From Gammaproteobacteria bacterium (GTDB taxonomy: Bacteria; Pseudomonadota; Gammaproteobacteria; Enterobacterales; Psychrobiaceae): a DNA stretch of 64,000 bases. The notes beneath the pieces were generated by a model. It was not told the DNA's origin, made no database searches, and saw only the letters and a program-made list of their open reading frames with translations. Within the stretch, counting starts at the first letter, position 1. Every line of letters starts with the position of its first letter. The stretch spans positions 91,805 to 155,804 of the forward strand of contig JABSRT010000001.1 in assembly GCA_013214945.1 (NCBI GenBank), in the 5' to 3' direction. This document shows, in pieces, positions 18,980 to 28,406 of the stretch. The position numbers were made by a program, and so were the translations under genes.

Positions 18980-19331
18980 ATGAATGAAGATAGTTTAACG
19001 ATTGAAACACGGATAGCCCTATGGTCAGCCCTAGCAGATTTATGGCTTGATACAAAATTACAACTATGCATATATTGCTCGGGTAATTATTGATGCAGAA
19101 ATTTCATTAAAAGAGGCAAGGCTTATCCATCAATACGAAGTGGTACCCGCGGTAGGATTTAACCTCGCGGGTATCGCTGGTCAATGGGCCGGTTTTAATC
19201 AAGCTTGGCTGATCAGTCGTTGTAGTAAATATATGGCTCGATGGCAGCACCGGTTACATCAATTTTTATGCTACCTTTCAACTCCTTATATCAATTATTT
19301 CACTGAATCCTGTTGGTTAGAAATTACCTGA
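18980..19331 (+). pseudogene. Frameshifted DUF7079-like small protein
   Basis: The ATG at 18980 opens MNEDSLTIETRIALWSALADLWLDT. The family's next block, YIARVIIDAEISLKEARLI, and the C-terminal AGIAGQWAGFNQAWL are in a different frame from about 19047. Removing one base from the A-run near 19044 would restore a single protein of about 116 residues. The pattern matches, from memory, the DUF7079 family, whose function is unknown. A homopolymer sequencing error cannot be excluded for this one lesion. Confidence 0.65.
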
Positions 19332-19495
19332 CACTACAATAAGTATCAACAAGATAAATAATAACCTTAGCACCATCAACATTAGGCGGATTAAATGGCT
19401 AAAATTGGTTGCTCAATAAAAATATTTCGTTTGATATTTTGACATCCGGATAAAACTTGGTATATTCAGCGTACACTTGTTAGCTGAAATTAATC

Positions 19496-20152
19496 ATGAG
19501 CATTAAAACTTTAAAATTATCACCGACACCTTATTCAACCAAAGAGGAATTCCTCAATACTTGGACTCATGGCTTTGGCGCCTTAGCGGCGATTCTCGGT
19601 CTCGTCATCTTTGTTGTGAGCACCGTTTATCAGCAGCAATGGCTTAAATTGTTAACTTTATCTGTGTATGGCATTAGCCTTGTTAGCTTGATGGCCGCTT
19701 CGGCGTTGTATCATCATGCAACGGATCCCGCTAAGAAAAAACAGTATAAATTATACGATCATTGCGCAATATATTTACTGATTGCAGGTACCTATACACC
19801 GCTAATTAGCCACACTGTGCCGAGTTTCGCTGGCTTTGCTGTACTAGGCACAGTCTGGCTCTGTGCTATTGTTGGCATTGCGATTAAAATAAAGTACGGC
19901 AGTCAATACAAGAAATTTTCGGTCGCGACCTATTTGGTGATGGGTTGGTTATCGGTATTTATTATTTATGAGTTGGTGCAAGCACTAGAGGTGATGGCTT
20001 TAACGTTATTGGCTTTAGGAGGCTTAATATATTCGAGTGGAGTGTATTTCTATTTAAATCACAAAATTGCTTACAACCATGCCATTTGGCATGTCTTTGT
20101 GCTTTTAGCGGCACTTTGCCATTATTTATTGATTTATTTATATATTCTTTAA
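19496..20152 (+). CDS. trhA: Hemolysin III / PAQR-family membrane protein (TrhA)
   Basis: A 218-residue seven-helix protein of the PAQR family. Its signature residues are seen as THGFGA (about 24-29), SALYHH near 70, the DHCAIYLLIAGTYTP block near 88, and the C-terminal HAIWHVFVLLAALCHY with its metal-site histidines. Bacterial members have been linked to membrane homeostasis; the old hemolysin name is not strong evidence of toxicity. It ends at a terminator shared with convergent dbpA. Confidence 0.9.
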   Translation: MSIKTLKLSPTPYSTKEEFLNTWTHGFGALAAILGLVIFVVSTVYQQQWLKLLTLSVYGISLVSLMAASALYHHATDPAKKKQYKLYDHCAIYLLIAGTYTPLISHTVPSFAGFAVLGTVWLCAIVGIAIKIKYGSQYKKFSVATYLVMGWLSVFIIYELVQALEVMALTLLALGGLIYSSGVYFYLNHKIAYNHAIWHVFVLLAALCHYLLIYLYIL

Positions 20153-20189
20153 AATAAGGGTTGCTAACAATGTGTTGGCAACCCTTATT
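20153..20189. terminator. Bidirectional terminator between trhA and dbpA
   Basis: AATAAGGGTTGC (20153-20164) and GCAACCCTTATT (20178-20189) form a 12-bp stem with a 13-base loop. It overlaps the end of trhA and lies 20 bases beyond the dbpA stop on the other strand. Confidence 0.75.
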
Positions 20190-20209
20190 ACTCGCAGTAA
20201 GAGCAGGAC

Positions 20210-21598
20210 TTAGCCCTTTAACTTACGCACTCTAAATGTGCGGCCTTTAAGTTTACCTTCCGCAATTTTATTTAACGCAATATTCGCGACATTGGCTTCA
20301 ACAGCAACATAAGCCCAAATGTCGAATAATTGAATTTTACCAACTTGCTTACCCGTAATACCACCTTTACTGGTTAATGCACCCAGAATGTCACCGGCAC
20401 GAACTTTTTGTTTTTTACCGCCGTCAATCTGCAAAGTAACCATTGGTGCCTTTGGAATATCTAGGTCGAGTAATTCCGTTGATGGCAGTGGTTGCGTCTC
20501 AACACTGATTTTTAGTAGTTCTTCAATGCGCGCTATTTTATTCATTTCTCGTTCGCCGACTAAAGAACAAGCGACACCCTTACCGCCAGCACGGCCGGTG
20601 CGGCCAATGCGGTGAACGTGTATTTCAGGATCACGAGATACATGGTAGTTAATCACCAAATCGAGGTTATCAATATCTAAACCACGGGCTGCAACATCGG
20701 TCGCGACTAAAACTTTGACACTTTGGTTAGAGAATTGCAGTAACGTTTGGTCACGGTCACGCTGTTCTAAATCGCCATGTAACGCCATCACACTATAGCC
20801 ATAACTCAGTAGGTCATCGGCTAAATCTTGAGTTTCACGTTTGGTGGTACAAAAGATTACCGTTGATTGCGCCTGATGTTTAGCTAATAACAATCGAACC
20901 GCGCTGGTGCGATGATAGTTATCATCTAGACGGTAAAATATTTGATCAATGCTGTGCTCATCATGTGTTTCAGTCACCTCAATCGTTACTGGATCTCGCA
21001 TGATCTTAGCGGCAATTGGCTTGATTTGAGTTGGGAAGGTCGCACTAAACAATAATGTTTGACGCTCTGGTGGGCACAACGAAAAGATTAAATCTAGGGC
21101 ACTTTGAAAACCCATCTCTAACATTCTGTCTGCTTCATCAAGCACCAGCGTATTTAAATGATCTAAATTGAGGCGATTACGGCTTAAGTGATCTTCAATG
21201 CGACCTGGCGTACCAACAATGATGTGGGCGCCGTGTTCTAATGAACCAATCTGCGGGCCCATTGGCACACCACCACACAAGGTCAATACCTTAATGTTGT
21301 GAATGCCACGCGCTAGCTTACGAATTTCTTTGGCAACTTGATCCGCCAGCTCGCGGGTAGGGCATAAGATCAGAGACTGTACTCTAAATTTTTTAACATC
21401 CAAGTTATGGAGTAAACCAAGGGCAAACGCTGCGGTTTTGCCTGAGCCGGTTTTAGCCTGTGCAATCACGTCTTTGCCATCGATAATTTGCGGTAAACTC
21501 TCGGCTTGAATTGGGGTCATGGTGTCATAACCAAGCGTTGCGAGGTTGCTTACTAGAGCAGGGTTAAGCTTAAGTGATGAAAATGCGGTTGATTGCAA
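20210..21598 (-). CDS. dbpA: ATP-dependent RNA helicase DbpA (23S rRNA-specific)
   Basis: A 462-residue DEAD-box helicase acting in 50S ribosome assembly. Motifs run in order: Q motif TPIQAESLPQ (about 28-37), Walker A AKTGSGKT (48-55), PTRELA, DEAD (LDEADRMLEMGF), SAT, ARGLDI and HRIGRTGRAG. The C-terminal 75 residues, with RAGDILGALTSKGGITGKQVGKI, form the DbpA-specific RNA-binding domain that recognises 23S rRNA hairpin 92. This separates it from RhlB/RhlE/SrmB. Confidence 0.96.
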   Translation of the reverse strand: MQSTAFSSLKLNPALVSNLATLGYDTMTPIQAESLPQIIDGKDVIAQAKTGSGKTAAFALGLLHNLDVKKFRVQSLILCPTRELADQVAKEIRKLARGIHNIKVLTLCGGVPMGPQIGSLEHGAHIIVGTPGRIEDHLSRNRLNLDHLNTLVLDEADRMLEMGFQSALDLIFSLCPPERQTLLFSATFPTQIKPIAAKIMRDPVTIEVTETHDEHSIDQIFYRLDDNYHRTSAVRLLLAKHQAQSTVIFCTTKRETQDLADDLLSYGYSVMALHGDLEQRDRDQTLLQFSNQSVKVLVATDVAARGLDIDNLDLVINYHVSRDPEIHVHRIGRTGRAGGKGVACSLVGEREMNKIARIEELLKISVETQPLPSTELLDLDIPKAPMVTLQIDGGKKQKVRAGDILGALTSKGGITGKQVGKIQLFDIWAYVAVEANVANIALNKIAEGKLKGRTFRVRKLKG

Positions 21599-21747
21599 GG
21601 TATTATCCTATGGTGGGTGCTAAATATTGGCGCGTATTGTACCAGAAGCTTGGCGATGTGGTTAACGATTAGGGCGTTATGTTAGATATAGATCTTGTTT
21701 CACTAGTGTTATAGTGGCTGGGTTTATGGCAACCCTATGAGTTTATT

Positions 21748-22221
21748 TTGAATAAAATTGCGATTTTTGTTGATGTACAAAACATTTATTACACCACTCG
21801 TCAGGCCTATGGCCGTCAATTTAATTATCGTCAGCTAATGGCAAAGATTAAGCAGCAAGGGGAAATCGTGATGGCTTATGCCTATGCGATTGATCGTGGT
21901 GACTCACAACAGCTCAAGTTTCAGGACGCATTGCGCCACATTGGTTTTGAGATCAAACTGAAACCTTATATTCAGCGCAGCGATGGCTCGGCTAAAGGTG
22001 ACTGGGATGTTGGCATTACTATTGACGTGCTTGAAGCCGCACCGCAAGTTGATACCGTTATTTTATTATCGGGTGATGGCGACTTTGATATGTTACTTGA
22101 AAAGGTCAATAGCCGTTATGGGGTCAGAACCGAAGTATATGGGGTGCCTCAGCTAACGGCTAATTCATTAATTTATGCCGCTAGCGAGTTTCACCCGGTT
22201 TTGCCAGAAATGTTACTGTAA
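21748..22221 (+). CDS. NYN-domain (LabA/DUF88-type) putative ribonuclease
   Basis: A 157-residue single-domain protein of the PIN-like NYN superfamily. The N-terminal IFVDVQNIYY supplies the first conserved Asp (about residue 8), and SGDGDFDMLLEKV (about 110-122) supplies the acidic pair of the active site; KGDWDVGITID lies between. Such proteins are predicted metal-dependent RNases. The frame starts at TTG 21748 (MNKIAIFVD), because no ATG or GTG in frame gives a better start. Confidence 0.85.
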   Translation: MNKIAIFVDVQNIYYTTRQAYGRQFNYRQLMAKIKQQGEIVMAYAYAIDRGDSQQLKFQDALRHIGFEIKLKPYIQRSDGSAKGDWDVGITIDVLEAAPQVDTVILLSGDGDFDMLLEKVNSRYGVRTEVYGVPQLTANSLIYAASEFHPVLPEMLL

Positions 22222-22231
22222 CTAATACGTG

Positions 22232-22906
22232 TTACGTACTGGTGTCATCTAACGGTTCTGGAGCCGGATCGGGTGCAGCGAGTGGCCAACCTCCTAATGT
22301 TTGCCACTTATTAACAATGTGACAAAATAGTTCGGCGGTCCGTTCGGTATCATATAACGCACTATGGGCTTCGTCACCATTAAAAGCGATGCCCGCTGTT
22401 TTACACGCTTTAGCCAAAACGGTTTGGCCTAAAGACAATCCGGCTAACGTGGTGGTGTCAAAGGTCACAAACGGATGGAAAGGATCGCGCTTTAAACCAC
22501 TGCGGACGGTAGCCGCTTTAAAAAATGCGTTATCAAAGGCAGCATTGTGCGCCACTAAAACCGCTCGATGACAACCGGCAGCTTTCAATGCTTTTCGCAC
22601 ATGCTTAAACAAGTCATGTAAGGCATCTTTTTCACTGACTGCGCCGCGTAACGGGTTATAAGGATCAATTCCGGTAAAATCAAGCGATGCTTGCTCTAGG
22701 TTTGCTCCTTCAAAGGGCTCGATATGGTAATGGTGAGTATGTGCAATCGAAAGTACTCCTTGCTCATCCATTGATAAAATACTGGCAGCAAGTTCTAGGA
22801 CAGCATCAGTTTGGGCATTAAAGCCAGCTGTTTCAATATCGATAACGATCGGAAAATATCCGCGAAATCTTTTGCTAAATAATGTTTCTTTAGGGGTTTC
22901 GGACAT
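22232..22906 (-). CDS. rnt: Ribonuclease T
   Basis: A 224-residue DEDDh 3'-5' exonuclease that trims tRNA CCA turnover products and stable RNA 3' ends. Catalytic residues D23 and E25 (IDIETAG), D125 (AHNAAFD), H181 and D186 (HSALYDTE) are at the same numbers as in E. coli RNase T. The Pro/Asp-rich last 15 residues are an ordinary variable tail. It is divergent from motY, an arrangement I know from Shewanella and Vibrio relatives. Confidence 0.96.
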   Translation of the reverse strand: MSETPKETLFSKRFRGYFPIVIDIETAGFNAQTDAVLELAASILSMDEQGVLSIAHTHHYHIEPFEGANLEQASLDFTGIDPYNPLRGAVSEKDALHDLFKHVRKALKAAGCHRAVLVAHNAAFDNAFFKAATVRSGLKRDPFHPFVTFDTTTLAGLSLGQTVLAKACKTAGIAFNGDEAHSALYDTERTAELFCHIVNKWQTLGGWPLAAPDPAPEPLDDTST

Positions 22907-23061
22907 GCTAAATTTAATTACGGCAACAATAAAGCTGCTTATTATCTTAGATAATGACCCGTTAAGCCAGTTAGGCTAAAATGTTTTTTCATTTATTTAT
23001 TAATGAAAAGCAATTATCGGTCGATATCTTATGTATCTAAGTTCATTTTTCGGGTTAGGTT

Positions 23062-23940
23062 ATGACTAAACTGCCACAAGTAGCGCTATTATCATTGATT
23101 GCAACACTAGCATTGCCCGCTAATACTATGGTGCGCAGTTATGCGGCATCTATTGAAGACTCCAGTTGGTCTTTAGTCAAAAATAGTCCGACCGCTTGTA
23201 CGCTTCAGCATAAGATCCCACGCTATGGTCAGGCTAATTTCGTGAGTGTGGCCAGTAAGAAAAGTAATTTAGACTTTGAGCTAGCGATGCGAAATTTACC
23301 GGCTAAGCGTACTAAAGTTGAATTACGTTCTGAACCGCCACAGTGGCGACCTGCCGTAGCATCAAGTGCAATTACTCGTTTAGCATATTACAAACAGTTT
23401 AATGGCGAAGTGATTGGTGATAAAGCGTGGATGATGCTCAGCGAGCTAGAAAAAGGCATGATGCCAACCTTCTATTATAAAGATTGGTACAATGGTCAAG
23501 ATAACGTTAAAGTTGCGGTTTCAGCGGTAAATTTTGCGCCACAACACCAGCAGTTTATGGAATGTATTAGCAGTCTGTTGCCTTACAGTTTTGACGATAT
23601 AGCTTTTACGACCTTAAACTATCGTAAAAACAGCCAGCAGTTAGACAATCGGTCTCAGAAAAAGCTCGATATGATCCAGCAATACTTAAAATATGAACCT
23701 GAAATGGAATTGGTATTGATCGATTCTTATACCGATAGCTACGGCGGTCGTTATAAAAACGAATTATTATCAAAGCAGCGCGCTAATTCAATGAAAGAGT
23801 TACTCAATAAAGCAGGCATTGCTAACAACAAAATTACGGTTAATGGTTATGGTGAAAAACGCCATATTGCGTCAAATGAAAAAATATATGGCCGCGACGC
23901 TAACCGCAGGGTGGTGATCACCATGAGTCGTGGTTACTAA
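23062..23940 (+). CDS. motY: Sodium-type flagellar T-ring protein MotY
   Basis: A 292-residue exported protein with a signal peptide (about 1-22), the MotY-specific N-terminal domain (SWSLVKNSPTACTLQHKIPRYGQANFV) and a C-terminal OmpA-like peptidoglycan-binding domain (about 185-290, including NGYGEKRHIASNEKIYGRDANRRVVI). MotY forms the periplasmic T ring with MotX and anchors PomA/PomB stators of Na+-driven polar flagella. This suggests the host has a sodium-type flagellum. The gene has its own terminator. Confidence 0.92.
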   Translation: MTKLPQVALLSLIATLALPANTMVRSYAASIEDSSWSLVKNSPTACTLQHKIPRYGQANFVSVASKKSNLDFELAMRNLPAKRTKVELRSEPPQWRPAVASSAITRLAYYKQFNGEVIGDKAWMMLSELEKGMMPTFYYKDWYNGQDNVKVAVSAVNFAPQHQQFMECISSLLPYSFDDIAFTTLNYRKNSQQLDNRSQKKLDMIQQYLKYEPEMELVLIDSYTDSYGGRYKNELLSKQRANSMKELLNKAGIANNKITVNGYGEKRHIASNEKIYGRDANRRVVITMSRGY

Positions 23941-23966
23941 TCCTAGTCTCCATTCAAGACGCTGTA

Positions 23967-24002
23967 TAAAAAGGGCGAGTTTATTAAAAACTCGCCCTTT
24001 TT
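23967..24002. terminator. Intrinsic terminator of motY
   Basis: AAAAAGGGCGAGT and ACTCGCCCTTTTT form a perfect 13-bp stem with a 10-base loop, 26 bases past the motY stop. It can work in both directions and may serve gloA too. Confidence 0.92.
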
Positions 24003-24097
24003 ATGATCTATATTCAGTTAGTTAAAAAGACAAACGACGCTGATAGCGGCTAAAATAGCATTATTGGGCGCGATCGCTTATCTGGTACTCTGGTTAT

Positions 24098-24502
24098 TTA
24101 ACCTAGGCCTTGGCCACTGTCCTTATTTTCGATTAGTTCGATTTTGTAACCGTCAGGATCTTCAACAAAAGCAATCACTGTGGTACCACCTTTGACGGGT
24201 CCTGGTTCGCGACAAATGGTTGCGCCAGCGAGCTTTAATTGCTCACAGCAATGATAAATATCATCACAGCCGATCGCTAAGTGACCAAAGGCACTACCGT
24301 GATCATAATCGCTGGTATCCCAATTGTGGGTTAGTTCCAATACAGTACCAGTTGCTTCGTCTTGATAACCAAGAAAGGCAAGGGTGTAACGGTATTGTTC
24401 GTTGGTTGAGGTGCGCAGCAGCTCCATGCCCATTAATGAGGTGTAAAACTCGATTGAGCGCTCCAAATTGCCAACGCGTAACATGGTGTGAAGTAATCTC
24501 AT
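24098..24502 (-). CDS. gloA: Lactoylglutathione lyase (glyoxalase I)
   Basis: A 134-residue enzyme converting the methylglyoxal-glutathione hemithioacetal to S-lactoylglutathione. The metal ligands H5, E56, H74 and E122 are at exactly the E. coli GloA positions, and [11 protein letters not shown] closes the fold. The short length is that of the Ni-dependent bacterial form. It is monocistronic. Confidence 0.96.
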   Translation of the reverse strand: MRLLHTMLRVGNLERSIEFYTSLMGMELLRTSTNEQYRYTLAFLGYQDEATGTVLELTHNWDTSDYDHGSAFGHLAIGCDDIYHCCEQLKLAGATICREPGPVKGGTTVIAFVEDPDGYKIELIENKDSGQGLG

Positions 24503-24632
24503 AACCTAAATCCTAAGGGGTTGCTAAGGGCTGTCGCCCTGAAAAATTGATATTATTTGCCGATGCAATAGAAAGTGCGGATCATAATCTAGATTAAGCT
24601 GTCAGTACAGTAGCGAAACCAGCAGCGCACTA

Positions 24633-24702
24633 ATCAGCACTGGGAATTCAGCGCTTGGAAATCATCACTAGGAGTTCAGCACTGGCAATTCAGCATGCAA
24701 AT
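24633..24702. repeat. Five degenerate 14-bp tandem repeats
   Basis: Consecutive 14-base units ATCAGCACTGGGAA, TTCAGCGCTTGGAA, ATCATCACTAGGAG, TTCAGCACTGGCAA and TTCAGCATGCAAAT lie between gloA and the end of the mrp operon. The units are imperfect and directly adjacent, so this is a decaying minisatellite and not a CRISPR array. Confidence 0.6.
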
Positions 24703-24703
24703 G

Positions 24704-24721
24704 ATTGCACCAGTGTGCAAT
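24704..24721 (-). terminator. Small hairpin after the mrp operon
   Basis: ATTGCAC and GTGCAAT pair around a 4-base loop, 23 bases beyond the last mrp stop on the minus strand. No good T-tract follows, so a terminator role is only tentative. Confidence 0.3.
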
Positions 24722-24743
24722 ATTTATCATAGAGTCACACCTA

Positions 24744-26456
24744 TTAGCTGCCTAGTAAGCTCAAGGCTAAAAAGCATGCCAGCACAATAATAATCCATAA
24801 GGTCATTTGGCCGACGGTCTGATTCGCGAGGATCAAAATAGGGTACTGCTGGTATTGTTCAACCTTGAGTAACAGCTGACGATACAGGTTGCCACCATGC
24901 TGGCGAATTAGCTGGTCAACCGTGCTTACCTGGCTGATTAATCCCACCCAAATGTTGGGTAATAAACGCCGATATAACCAATCACTGTCTAGATTGGTTG
25001 AATGTAATTCTGCCGGATAAATGCCTTTGAGCTTTAACCACACAAACGCCAGTGCCGAGAAACACAACAGCTGAGTTTGAGCCAATATATGGCTAGTATC
25101 ATAGGGATTATAATCCGAGCTATAAGGTAATATTTGGTACAATAAGTTAGGGTAGACACCAATGATTATGCACAATGCCGCGGCAATGCTCATCCCAATT
25201 AGCATATTGGCTGGTGGATCGCTGGCGCGCAGGCCGCTATCGTGACCAAAAAAGGCAAAATAAGGGATCTTAATACCAGCATGATGGAAAACCCCCGCTG
25301 AGGCAAAAAGCAGCATCAGCCAAACAACGTCATAACCTTGAGCTAACGCCGCGCTCATGACCATCGATTTACTAATAAATCCGTTAAACAGCGGAAAGGC
25401 CGAGATTGACGCCGCACCAATTAAGCATAATAGGGTAGTTTTGGGCATTGTTTTGTACAGTGCGCCGAGATCAGAACCGTTAATCTTGCCTGTCATTTGC
25501 AATACTGCGCCCATCGACATAAACAGTAAGCCTTTAAATAGCACATCGTTAAAGGCGTGTGAAATTGCCCCATTGATTGCTAGCTCAGTGCCTATGCCAA
25601 TACCTACTACCATAAAACCGAGTTGGTTGATCAGGCTGTACGCTAACACTCGGCGTAAATCATTTTCAATCACCGCATAAAATATCGGGAAGCAGGTCAT
25701 GACCGCGCCGATATAGACTAAACTTTCGGTGCCAGCAAAGCTTCTGGCCATCGCATAAACAGCAACTTTAGTGGTCAGGGCGCTTAAAAAGATGGTGCCC
25801 GTTGGCGTTGCTTCTGGGTAAGCATCAGTTAGCCAGGTATGCAGCAGTGGGAAGCCGCATTTAATGCCAAAGGCAATAAAGATTAAGGTGGCACCGACAC
25901 CTTGCAACTCTATTTCGGTGAAGGCGACACTACCATGTTGATGCCAATAAAACGCCGTGCCGATTAGTAGTAATAAACCGGACAGGCATTGGTAAATCAG
26001 GTAACGAAAGCCACTGGTTAATGACCTTTCGCTACGCCGTGCCCAGATCAGAAATACTGACGACAGTGCCATTAGCTCCCAAAAGATAAACAGCGATAAC
26101 AAGTCACCGACAAAGACAGCGCCTAAGGCCGCGGCGGTATATATTAAGCTTGAGAGCTGCTGAACTTTATCACGGACGTGCAAGGCATAAATGATCGCAA
26201 AAAGTGCAGCAATATGAAAGAGATAACCAAATAACAAGCTGAGTTTATCGACGCGGTAGGGCACTAAATCTAGTGCTAATAGATTAACTTGCCAGCCAAT
26301 TTGTTCAAAAGGTTGTAAGCTCACCTGCCATATATTCAAGGCTCCCCATAACGGCGCAGCTAGCATCAACACGGTGGTTAGACGGCCACGAGAGAACAGC
26401 ACTAATACTGCAATGATTAAAAACGGTACAAAAGGGGGCAGGTTAAAGACTGACAT
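24744..26456 (-). CDS. Mrp-cluster antiporter-like subunit (third MrpD/NuoL-type protein)
   Basis: A 570-residue proton-antiporter family membrane protein (about 14-16 helices), the last gene of the mrp operon. Conserved elements are the glutamate helix LFIFWELMALSSVF (about 122-135), HTWLTDAYPEATPTGTIFLSALTTKVAVYA near 205-235 and the later SHAFNDVLFKGLLFM. The C-terminal extension (about 480-570), beginning LDSDWLYRRLLP, is absent from plain MrpD and ends in an extra helix. Its start overlaps the preceding 133-residue gene by 14 bases. Which cation it moves cannot be read from sequence. Confidence 0.88.
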   Translation of the reverse strand: MSVFNLPPFVPFLIIAVLVLFSRGRLTTVLMLAAPLWGALNIWQVSLQPFEQIGWQVNLLALDLVPYRVDKLSLLFGYLFHIAALFAIIYALHVRDKVQQLSSLIYTAAALGAVFVGDLLSLFIFWELMALSSVFLIWARRSERSLTSGFRYLIYQCLSGLLLLIGTAFYWHQHGSVAFTEIELQGVGATLIFIAFGIKCGFPLLHTWLTDAYPEATPTGTIFLSALTTKVAVYAMARSFAGTESLVYIGAVMTCFPIFYAVIENDLRRVLAYSLINQLGFMVVGIGIGTELAINGAISHAFNDVLFKGLLFMSMGAVLQMTGKINGSDLGALYKTMPKTTLLCLIGAASISAFPLFNGFISKSMVMSAALAQGYDVVWLMLLFASAGVFHHAGIKIPYFAFFGHDSGLRASDPPANMLIGMSIAAALCIIIGVYPNLLYQILPYSSDYNPYDTSHILAQTQLLCFSALAFVWLKLKGIYPAELHSTNLDSDWLYRRLLPNIWVGLISQVSTVDQLIRQHGGNLYRQLLLKVEQYQQYPILILANQTVGQMTLWIIIVLACFLALSLLGS

Positions 26457-26844
26457 TATTGCTCCTATCCGTCGTTGCTAATTTATCGCTTTGAGCGCTG
26501 GCATCAGAGCTGACACTAATATCATCAGTGCTAGCTGCTGTGTTAAGTGCATTCTCCTGTCCATTCTTCTGCGAATTACTGTCTAGATTGTTGTCTAGAT
26601 CGTTATCGTAGTAATCTTCACTGCGCATTAAGATATGACGCATGCCTTTGGCTACGACGACCAAAACAACACAACCAATAAAGCCGTAAATCGCGTAAAA
26701 GCCCGGCACGCTTTCAAGCGGATGACTGGTGTGGCGGTCTAATACAAAATCTAAAGCGAATAAGGTGGCACACATCACCGCTAGGCTGCGGATCAGCCGC
26801 GACACATTTTTAGGATCGTCAAACAAATGCTTTTTCTGTGTCAT
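26443..26844 (-). CDS. Small membrane protein embedded in the mrp operon
   Basis: A 133-residue protein with two helices (about residues 20-35 and 49-66) joined by the conserved-looking loop LDRHTSHPLESVPGFYAIYGF, followed by RSEDYYDNDLDNN and a 60-residue Asp/Asn/Ser-rich tail. It is translationally coupled to the downstream antiporter gene (14-base overlap) and follows D2 by 53 bases. It matches no canonical MrpA-G subunit. I infer an accessory or assembly subunit of this antiporter variant. The tail is likely disordered. Confidence 0.7.
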   Translation of the reverse strand: MTQKKHLFDDPKNVSRLIRSLAVMCATLFALDFVLDRHTSHPLESVPGFYAIYGFIGCVVLVVVAKGMRHILMRSEDYYDNDLDNNLDSNSQKNGQENALNTAASTDDISVSSDASAQSDKLATTDRSNNVSL

Positions 26845-26897
26845 CTTGTGCCCTCCGTGAGTACATTAAACATCGATTTAGCTAATGAGTTTGCTGG

Positions 26898-28406
26898 CTA
26901 TTTATCCGCGACGGGAATACTTGCCGCTAATTGATACAGTGATTGTGGAAATAAAAATAAAATGACGCAGGCGGATGCGCTGATAACAATGGCAATTAAT
27001 ATTGGCAACGGCGCTTCAAGCGACGGCTTGTTTAGTGGCTGCTTACTTAACTGAGCAGCGCCAACGGGGTCGAAAAAAGCACGAACCGAGATTGGCAATA
27101 AATAAAATATGTTCAATATTGAGCTCAACCCTAATACCGACATCAACAACCATTGCTGCGCTTCAATTGTACCGTGCAGGAGATACCATTTACTCCACAT
27201 GCCAGCGGTTGGCGGCAAACCGATAATCGATAAACTTGCCACAAAAAATGCAGCCATGGTAATGGGCATTTGTCGGCCGATGCCACGCAACTCGCTGATA
27301 TTGGTTTTGTTGGTCATCACCAAGATTGCACCGGCACAAAAAAACAAGGTAATTTTGCCAAATGCATGAGTAACCATATGCATGGCGGCGCCAATGATGC
27401 CTGAGCTGTTGGCCAGTAATGCGCCAATGGTGATATAACCGAGTTGGCTGACAGTCGAATAAGCGAGACGCTTTTTGAGATTGTCTTGGCGCATGGCAAC
27501 CAAGGCGGAAAATAACACCGAAAAACCACCTACATACAATAAGACTTGGTGCGAACTAAGTTGTTGTAGGGTATCGGTGCCAAAGATATACACACAGACT
27601 TTTAAAATGGTGAAAACACCGCCTTTGACTACCGCAACGGCGTGTAATAATGCGCTGGCGGGTGTTGGGGCGACCATGGCTGCTGGCAACCACTGATGAA
27701 AAGGGAAAATAGCGGCTTTAGCGATGCCAAAAATAAATAAGGCCAGTAATATTGAGATAGTGGTGGCAAGGGCAGGGTTCGCCGCGAGCTGGGTGGTAAA
27801 TATTCCGCCGGTGGTAAAGTCTAATGTGCCACTAATGAGCCAAGTATTTATCATCGCGAGCAAGAAAAACACAATTGATGTTGCGAGTAAAATGGTTAAA
27901 TAAATTCGGCCACCACGTTTGGCTTTTTCGGTGCCAGCATGAACCACCAACGGAAAAGTCGATAAGGTCAACAACTCGTAAAATATATACAAGGTAAACA
28001 GATTAGCGGCGAAGGCAATGCCCATAACTGCGGCCATCGCGATGGCAAAAAATTGATAAAAACGGCTTTGGTTCGCTTCATGATGCTGGCGCATATAACC
28101 GATTGAATAAATACTGGTGACAAACCATAAAAAGCTGGCCATTAAGCCAAAGATAAGTCCCAGCGGCTCAATGGTAAAACTTAAACTTAAGCCGGGCAGT
28201 AGGGTAATCCATACTAGGACTGCCGCAGGATCAGTCGTGACGTTATGATCCAAGTTATAAATTAACAGTAACAGACTAAAACTAGCGATTAGCGAAACCC
28301 CTTCGCGGATATTCGGGTGCTTTGCAACTAGTCTAATCATCACTGCAGCGATTAATGGCAAGATCAAAATCAGCTGCAAGCTTAAATTATCACTTGCGCT
28401 GATCAT
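26898..28406 (-). CDS. Mrp antiporter subunit D-like (second copy)
   Basis: A 502-residue NuoM/MrpD-type membrane protein. The conserved glutamate lies in FTLYIFYELLTLSTFPLV (about 142-158), a lysine helix in KRGGRIYLTILL, and the FPFHQWLPAAMVAPTPASALLHAVAVVKGGVF block near 235-266 marks the antiporter channel. It begins inside the mrpD stop (4-base ATGA overlap). It is distinct from the upstream mrpD, so the complex probably has at least two different D-type subunits. Confidence 0.9.
   Translation of the reverse strand: MISASDNLSLQLILILPLIAAVMIRLVAKHPNIREGVSLIASFSLLLLIYNLDHNVTTDPAAVLVWITLLPGLSLSFTIEPLGLIFGLMASFLWFVTSIYSIGYMRQHHEANQSRFYQFFAIAMAAVMGIAFAANLFTLYIFYELLTLSTFPLVVHAGTEKAKRGGRIYLTILLATSIVFFLLAMINTWLISGTLDFTTGGIFTTQLAANPALATTISILLALFIFGIAKAAIFPFHQWLPAAMVAPTPASALLHAVAVVKGGVFTILKVCVYIFGTDTLQQLSSHQVLLYVGGFSVLFSALVAMRQDNLKKRLAYSTVSQLGYITIGALLANSSGIIGAAMHMVTHAFGKITLFFCAGAILVMTNKTNISELRGIGRQMPITMAAFFVASLSIIGLPPTAGMWSKWYLLHGTIEAQQWLLMSVLGLSSILNIFYLLPISVRAFFDPVGAAQLSKQPLNKPSLEAPLPILIAIVISASACVILFLFPQSLYQLAASIPVADK

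Noticed and set aside
24633..24702. CRISPR-like repeat array
   Set aside because: The 14-base units are adjacent without spacers and no cas gene is present.
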